A DNA stretch of 64,000 nucleotides, taken from the NCBI GenBank assembly GCA_032718565.1, contig JAVGVS010000290.1, forward strand, positions 1 to 64,000. Direction: 5' to 3'. This DNA comes from Distichodus sexfasciatus (Eukaryota > Chordata > Actinopteri > Characiformes > Distichodontidae). A program made the position numbers and the translations under genes. The first letter of the stretch is position 1; the number at the start of each line of letters is the position of its first letter. Below the pieces are notes generated by a model that saw nothing but the letters and a program-made list of their open reading frames with translations, was not told where the DNA came from and made no database searches. Positions 58,890-64,000 of the stretch are shown one piece after another.

Positions 58890-61811
58890 TCAGGGCCTTT
58901 CGAGGAACCAGATCTCGTTTTGGCGGTTAGCAGCAGCAGGGTTGGTGTAACCGGCCACGATGAAGGAATCGCTGACGCAGACGCCTGGAGAATCCAGCAC
59001 CTCCGCCAGAGCGTTGATCTCATTCATGATGGTGATCTCGTTGGTGGCACCAGAGAAGGCCCTGGGATTTAGAAAATATCGGAAGCTTCACCTTTTGCAC
59101 TGAGGCTATGTTTCTGGATTCACTGCTCAAGCCCATGATACTGACGTCTACGGACTCGTACCTTTTTTTAAAAAAATGTTATGGGTGAGGCAACATCGGA
59201 CTTGACTAAATATTGCTTTAAACAAAATGCGACAACATATATAGTGTAAACCCTTTAATGCAGCAACAAAGTAGTCAGCCATTAAAATTTCAGATCAAAA
59301 TGACTGGCATAAAACGAGAACAAAATGTACACATTCAGGAATCACAAACGAATACAAACAAACGCTTTACAGTTTATACAGTATCAGTTCATTGTTCCTG
59401 ATACACAATGAACTTTATTGAATATTGCTTATTGACCTGTACAGTATTTTTTTTTTATCGATATGATTTTGAGGCACTGACCTACGACGGCGTATTAGGG
59501 CCATTGTATATAAAAAAATAAATAAAACGGGGCTGGGGAGGGGGGTAAAATTACGAGAAAAAAGTCAGAAATTCTGAGATTGTCATATATTTGCGTGAAA
59601 AAACTCGGATATTCTCTGACATTGTAAAGTCATACATTTGCGAGAAAGAAAACTCCGAAATCCTCCGAGATGTAAATAGTAAATTTACGAGAAGAAAAAC
59701 TCGGATATTCTCTGAGTTTAAAGAGATTCTCTGAGATCAGAAAGTCGCAAATTTGCGAGAAAAAAAGTCAGAGATTCTCTGAGATTTTAAAGTCACAAAA
59801 AAGGAGGTAATCACGGAACCACAACGGCTGTGTGAAACTTCGCCACCGGACGCTTACGTGATCTACCGTGATACACAAGACATGAAACATAACTGTCAAT
59901 AACCACCTCTTCACCGTGAGCGTGTTCCTCCGTGTGAAGTGTCCGGTGGCAAAGTTTCACCCAGGTGTTGTGGTTCCGTGAGTTCCTCCTTTTTTGTGAC
60001 TTTAAAATCTCAGAGAATCTCTGACTTTTTTCTCGCAAATTTGTGAGTTTTTTCTCGTATATTTACCACTTTAAACTCAGAGAATATCCGAGTTGTTCTT
60101 CTCGTAAATTTACTACTTACATCTCAGAGGACTTCGGAGTTTGCTTTCTTGCAAATTTATGACTTTACAATGTCAGAGAATCTCCAAGTTTTTTCTCATA
60201 GATTTATGTCTTTAACTTTGAAAATTTGGACTTTATTGTCGCAAATTTATGACTTTACAATGTCAGAGAATATCCGGGTTTTTTCACGCAAATATATGAC
60301 ATTAATCTCAGAATTTCTGACTTTTTTCTCGTAATTTTACCCCCCTCCCCAGCCCCGTTTTTTTTATATGTATATACAGTGGCCCTAATATGCCGTTGTA
60401 CAGACCAACAGTAATGGTATATGATAAAAAATCTGTCATCTGCCCCCTGTGGTCAAATTTATTTACTTCTTATACATAAGACGTTTTGCATGTTCCAGTG
60501 AGCAGCTCAGCCTTGAACTCTGGTAACTTTCACATCACAATTGTACGGCAAGGTTACAGTCTTTGTGGGTCCGAACCATGGGTTTTGAAACCTACCTGGT
60601 GTACACTATGGTGGCTGGCCACTGCTCGATGACTATCTCGGGGTCGTGGGGCTGTGGGGGTTGAGCTTGGAAGTCTGGGGGCAGATAGTAGGCGACAGTG
60701 ACCGTTCTGGACAGGGTGGTGTGCATCTCATCCGTACGGACTACAGTCACAATCGGTATAGTCATCCCCAGATAGATGCCTGTAACATACAGCAACACCG
60801 GTCGAACAAGGAAGAACCAACCCGTTTTGTTTTTTGTTTTTTTTTCAGTGTAAACATATTTTAGGGCTTTACGACACATTGTTTTTCGGCAGCGTCGGTG
60901 TGTTGCGCAAATGCAAACAAATAGTCACCCTGCAGCATTTGCAACTGCAAATTAAGTCAAACACATCACACTACACACACGACGACTCGCCCAGATCTAG
61001 TTGTTCCTGACTAATCTGCGAGAAATCTGATCATTCCGATTTGAAGATTCTTCGATAAATTGTAAGAAAGGAGTCTTAGGAGTAATAATTTTTTTTTCCA
61101 CCTGTTTTTAGTATATTTTTAGATTCCATGCAGATGCACTGACTACGATTCCAGAATATATAAGTATTTTGAAATTCACTTGTTAGTCGTTCAATTAAAA
61201 AGTCCTGTATTTTTAAATCACAGGATTAAACATAGAAGAAAGGTATTTTTTCCCGTGTCTGAAGGCCATTACCTAATGAATTCTGCTGGCAGATGTATCT
61301 CATGATCCTCATAAAGCCATAGCAGATGCTCTGTTCGTATGTGTCCTCCTTAACAGTGATGCAGGCCCAGTGTGCTTTCTCGTAGTGACGCTTCTCATAA
61401 AGCACATCTCCACACTGCAAAGAAGAGTGGGGGGAAAAACGGATCAGTAAGAGCGCAACAGAGGGTGATACTGTATGATATGATCATATGGTCTCGTTAA
61501 AAAGTTATACGTCACGGTCATTAAACCAGCTGCTTGGACAGTTTTTTTGGGTTTTTTTGGCCAGTGCTTTTCAGTAATACTGACTGACTGAATTCATATG
61601 CTGTTCATACAACGACTGATATTCAAACTTGGCTATTTTGTTAACTTCTGTTCAGCGTTTGTCCAAGTCATTGTTGCGGCAAAAGTGGTACAGTATGTGT
61701 TCGTCTATGCAGGCGTACCTTCTCCTTGCGGGACATGAGCGTGAAGGGAACCACCTCCCGAGTGTGTGCGCCGTTGTTATTGCTTGTGATCTGCTGAATG
61801 GGTTCGGCCAT
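58890..61811 (-). CDS. SOUL-domain heme-binding protein, complete in four exons
   Basis: Member of the SOUL/HEBP family of small tetrapyrrole-binding proteins; the exact paralogue is not decided (closest in style to fish soul5-type proteins). Exons in transcript order are 61811-61719, 61414-61273, 60779-60596 and 59061-58890. All have GT-AG borders and the phases join (0, 1, 2). The total of 591 bases gives 196 residues plus TGA, normal for the family. Landmarks are CGDVLYEKRHYEKAHWACI, YGFMRIMRYICQQN, GIYLGMTIPIVTVV, VAYYLPPDFQAQPPQPHDPE, and the family-typical end NRQNEIWFLERP. There is no signal peptide. It is antisense to FANCM. Intron 3 contains a large foldback element. Specific ligand and role are not evident from the sequence. 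Confidence 0.93.
59483..60400. mobile_element. Foldback-type element, complete copy, 918 bp
   Basis: The ends are TACGACGGCGTATTAGGGCC and the inverse GGCCCTAATATGCCGTTGTA. Both arms continue inverted for hundreds of bases through ACGGGGCTGGGGAGGGGGGT and AAAAGTCAGAAATTCTGAGA, with further matching blocks such as GTGTGAAACTTCGCCACCGG against its complement near 59940-59970. The element could form an imperfect hairpin over most of its length. No coding sequence. A relative without its left end lies at 41590-42648. It is inside intron 3 of the SOUL gene. Confidence 0.8.
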
Positions 61812-64000
61812 GTCTGCGAGAGCAAGCGGAGCAAATGTGTCACATGGCTAAAACGGACCACCACCGCATAACTATAATAATGCAAGACCAGCCATCCTAT
61901 TGGCCCCATAAATAAATGAAATTCCAGCCAGTTAAAATCAGGGCAGTGGTCACTGCAGACCGCCATGATGCTTCAGATAGAAAAATGCTCGTTGCGGTTT
62001 CACTGTAGCGTTGGTTAAAAGGAAGAAAAAACAAGTCTATTTGAATGTTGTGGTCTGTGGTTTTGAAGTGGTGACACCATTGCTGTTCAGTTTCAGTACA
62101 ACACATTTAATTACTAATCTTTAGGTGTGACATTGTACGTGAAGAGTTTATAGCTCTATTAAGATAAACTGCTTTTACATGGGAAGTCCTCACATTTTGT
62201 GATTTTTAGTTCTGTCAAAATGTAAGTAAATGTATCCAGGGCTCTTTTTGGTGTGGCGTAGATTCTGGTAGCTTATTCCTTCTATAAAGTGCTCAGGTCC
62301 CATAAGAATGTGCAGTGTGACAACAGTGGTTAAAACATTCAAAAGATTTAAAATGAGCACTTTCAGTTAATTTAGAGATTATAGATTATACATAAACTAT
62401 GTCTATTGAACAGTTATAGCAGTGGAGTCAGTTATTATTTTAATGTGGCATTAATGTTACTGCGCAACGGTCAACACAGCAGCTCCGACAAAGGCACAGT
62501 GCCAAACCGACTTTTACTAGGACAATGATAGCAAATAACGAACGGCTTTTTGTGCACCAGTCTTATCCAGTCACCGAAGTTTGTCTGTTCAGTTCTGTTG
62601 GGAGCTTTATTTTAAAGACTTTCGGATGCCATTCATCATGGTTTTATCGCCTGTGATGTGTATATCAACATCTCTCTGTTCTTCAACAATGTAAAGACCA
62701 GCTGATTGCCCTGGGTTTTCTAGATTGGGTTTGCACTATTTCATATTCTTATTTGTCATAGACTGATGGTTCATTTTATGATTAAGTCCTTAACTGTTGA
62801 GGTTACAACTCGGGGAACAAGATAAAGCAGGAACTCCAGAAATATTAAATGGCAGCATTAGTTTATTGTTGGAAGTGACTGTGAAAAACACATCTATTCA
62901 ATCAACCTGAAAAAAAAAACAGAACAAAAATTAACAAATAAAAAATAGGTTCCGATATGGACTGAGCGATGTAGATCAGGCCCAGTTTTACAAAGAAACA
63001 TGCCCTCTCACATCCCAAACTGATTAGATGACGTGCATGCCAGCAGAATATAGGAATGCAGACAAAAATATAGAAGTCATGCTAAGGTGACCTGCTTTAT
63101 TTTACGTTGTAGGAAAGCGCAGGTGCCAAATTTGACGAAAAAGGTTCGCTGTATGTTTCATATGCCATGAATATCACCAGAGACTTATTAGAGCACCATG
63201 AGTATCACAAATATGATTCCACAGGGGTGTTGTCTATTTAAATTACAGATTTTTAGTATTATGTTGCGGTGCAGTGGTCATAATGACACTCACTTTCTAA
63301 AAAAAGTAAAAAGTTAAATCTCTATCTCGGTTTTAGATATTCACTTTTACGTATAATTTGAGCAAAGCGGAAAACTGCCAGTCAGTCAGTCAGTCTGTAT
63401 TTTCAGGATTATTGGGGTACCAGCAGTAGAATTTTGTAGTCTGCATTGGTGCTTTTTCAAATGACGCTTATGCTCAGTTATGACGTTAACAGAGTAATGA
63501 CTTGATATTTGTCCAGATCTCTGTACGAGCATTCACAATGAAAGCTTTGAGAGTTCTCATGGCACTAATACATAAACACTGTTGATTGTACTGGCACAAA
63601 CACTGGCAGAGAAAAGAGGGTTATTGTACTGTACTGTTACCCACAGTATTTCAGGATGGGATTTGCAGGACCTAGAAGCTCATTCGGCTGGAGCAGGTTT
63701 GCCTGCTAATCCCTGCAATGTCTGAAAGCTCAGGCTGCTACTAAGCTTATGCATTCCTATCAGACCTCATCAGTTGGGCAGACTGAACAGAGAAGACAGC
63801 CGACGGCATGAACCTTCTGATATGTTGCGTTGTTGTTCTCTCTCAGAGCATATGCAGTATATTAGAGTATCAAGCCCTGATTCTCTGTTTACATTAAACA
63901 GCAGGCATTTAAGCTTTCGATTTCATAGTCACAATCTCTGAGGATGTGTTAAGAAAAACGGCATGCATGTTGAACTGCAGATCAGCTGTTCTTGTGTAGA
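61812..64000. other. Upstream of the SOUL gene; nothing assigned
   Basis: 2.2 kb of AT-rich sequence. The first few hundred bases must hold the promoter of the minus-strand SOUL gene, but no site stands out. I see no FANCM exon, no other conserved frame and no classifiable transposon up to the end of the window. Confidence 0.6.

Noticed and set aside
62850..64000. A minus-strand polyadenylation hexamer near 62860 as the 3' end of another gene
   Set aside because: AT-rich sequence yields such hexamers by chance, and no coding exon is visible before the end of the window.

Overview
This is vertebrate nuclear DNA, almost certainly from a teleost fish. The genes are split by GT-AG introns and belong to vertebrate families. 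KLHL28, TOGARAM1 and FANCM appear in the same relative order as on human 14q21. The space between exons is filled with fish-type repeats: hAT miniature elements with 8-bp target duplications, a decayed Tc1 element, tRNA-derived SINEs and LINE 3' tails. I cannot name the species.

Layout. 1-3.8 kb is intergenic and repeat-rich. 3.9-14.0 kb holds KLHL28 on the minus strand: a long 3' UTR, five coding exons that join into a complete 571-residue protein, and a probable non-coding 5' exon. 14.0-15.5 kb is a spacer with LINE tails. 15.5-49.0 kb holds TOGARAM1 on the plus strand, with 22 coding exons recognised. Its introns contain most of the transposons, a 1.1-kb pyrimidine microsatellite, and a broken antisense open frame of unknown identity. 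50.3-53.2 kb holds the first four coding exons of FANCM on the plus strand, which cover the front half of the helicase core. No further FANCM exon is visible. 58.9-61.8 kb holds a complete four-exon SOUL/heme-binding-protein gene on the minus strand. It lies either inside a very long FANCM intron or beyond a truncated FANCM. 61.8-64.0 kb has nothing I can assign.

The genes do not form a pathway. KLHL28 is a Kelch-type cullin-3 adaptor. TOGARAM1 is a ciliary tubulin-binding TOG-array protein. FANCM is the DNA translocase of the Fanconi anaemia pathway. The last gene is a small SOUL-domain protein. Their arrangement reflects conserved vertebrate synteny, except that PRPF39 and FKBP3, which separate TOGARAM1 from FANCM in human, are not between them here.

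I found no new genetic system. The points most worth checking are: the antisense open frame disrupted by two nested hAT elements; the fate of FANCM beyond exon 4; the missing first TOG domain and two reading-frame breaks in TOGARAM1; a four-copy palindromic element family starting GTGACC; and a shared internal module inside hAT elements with different ends.
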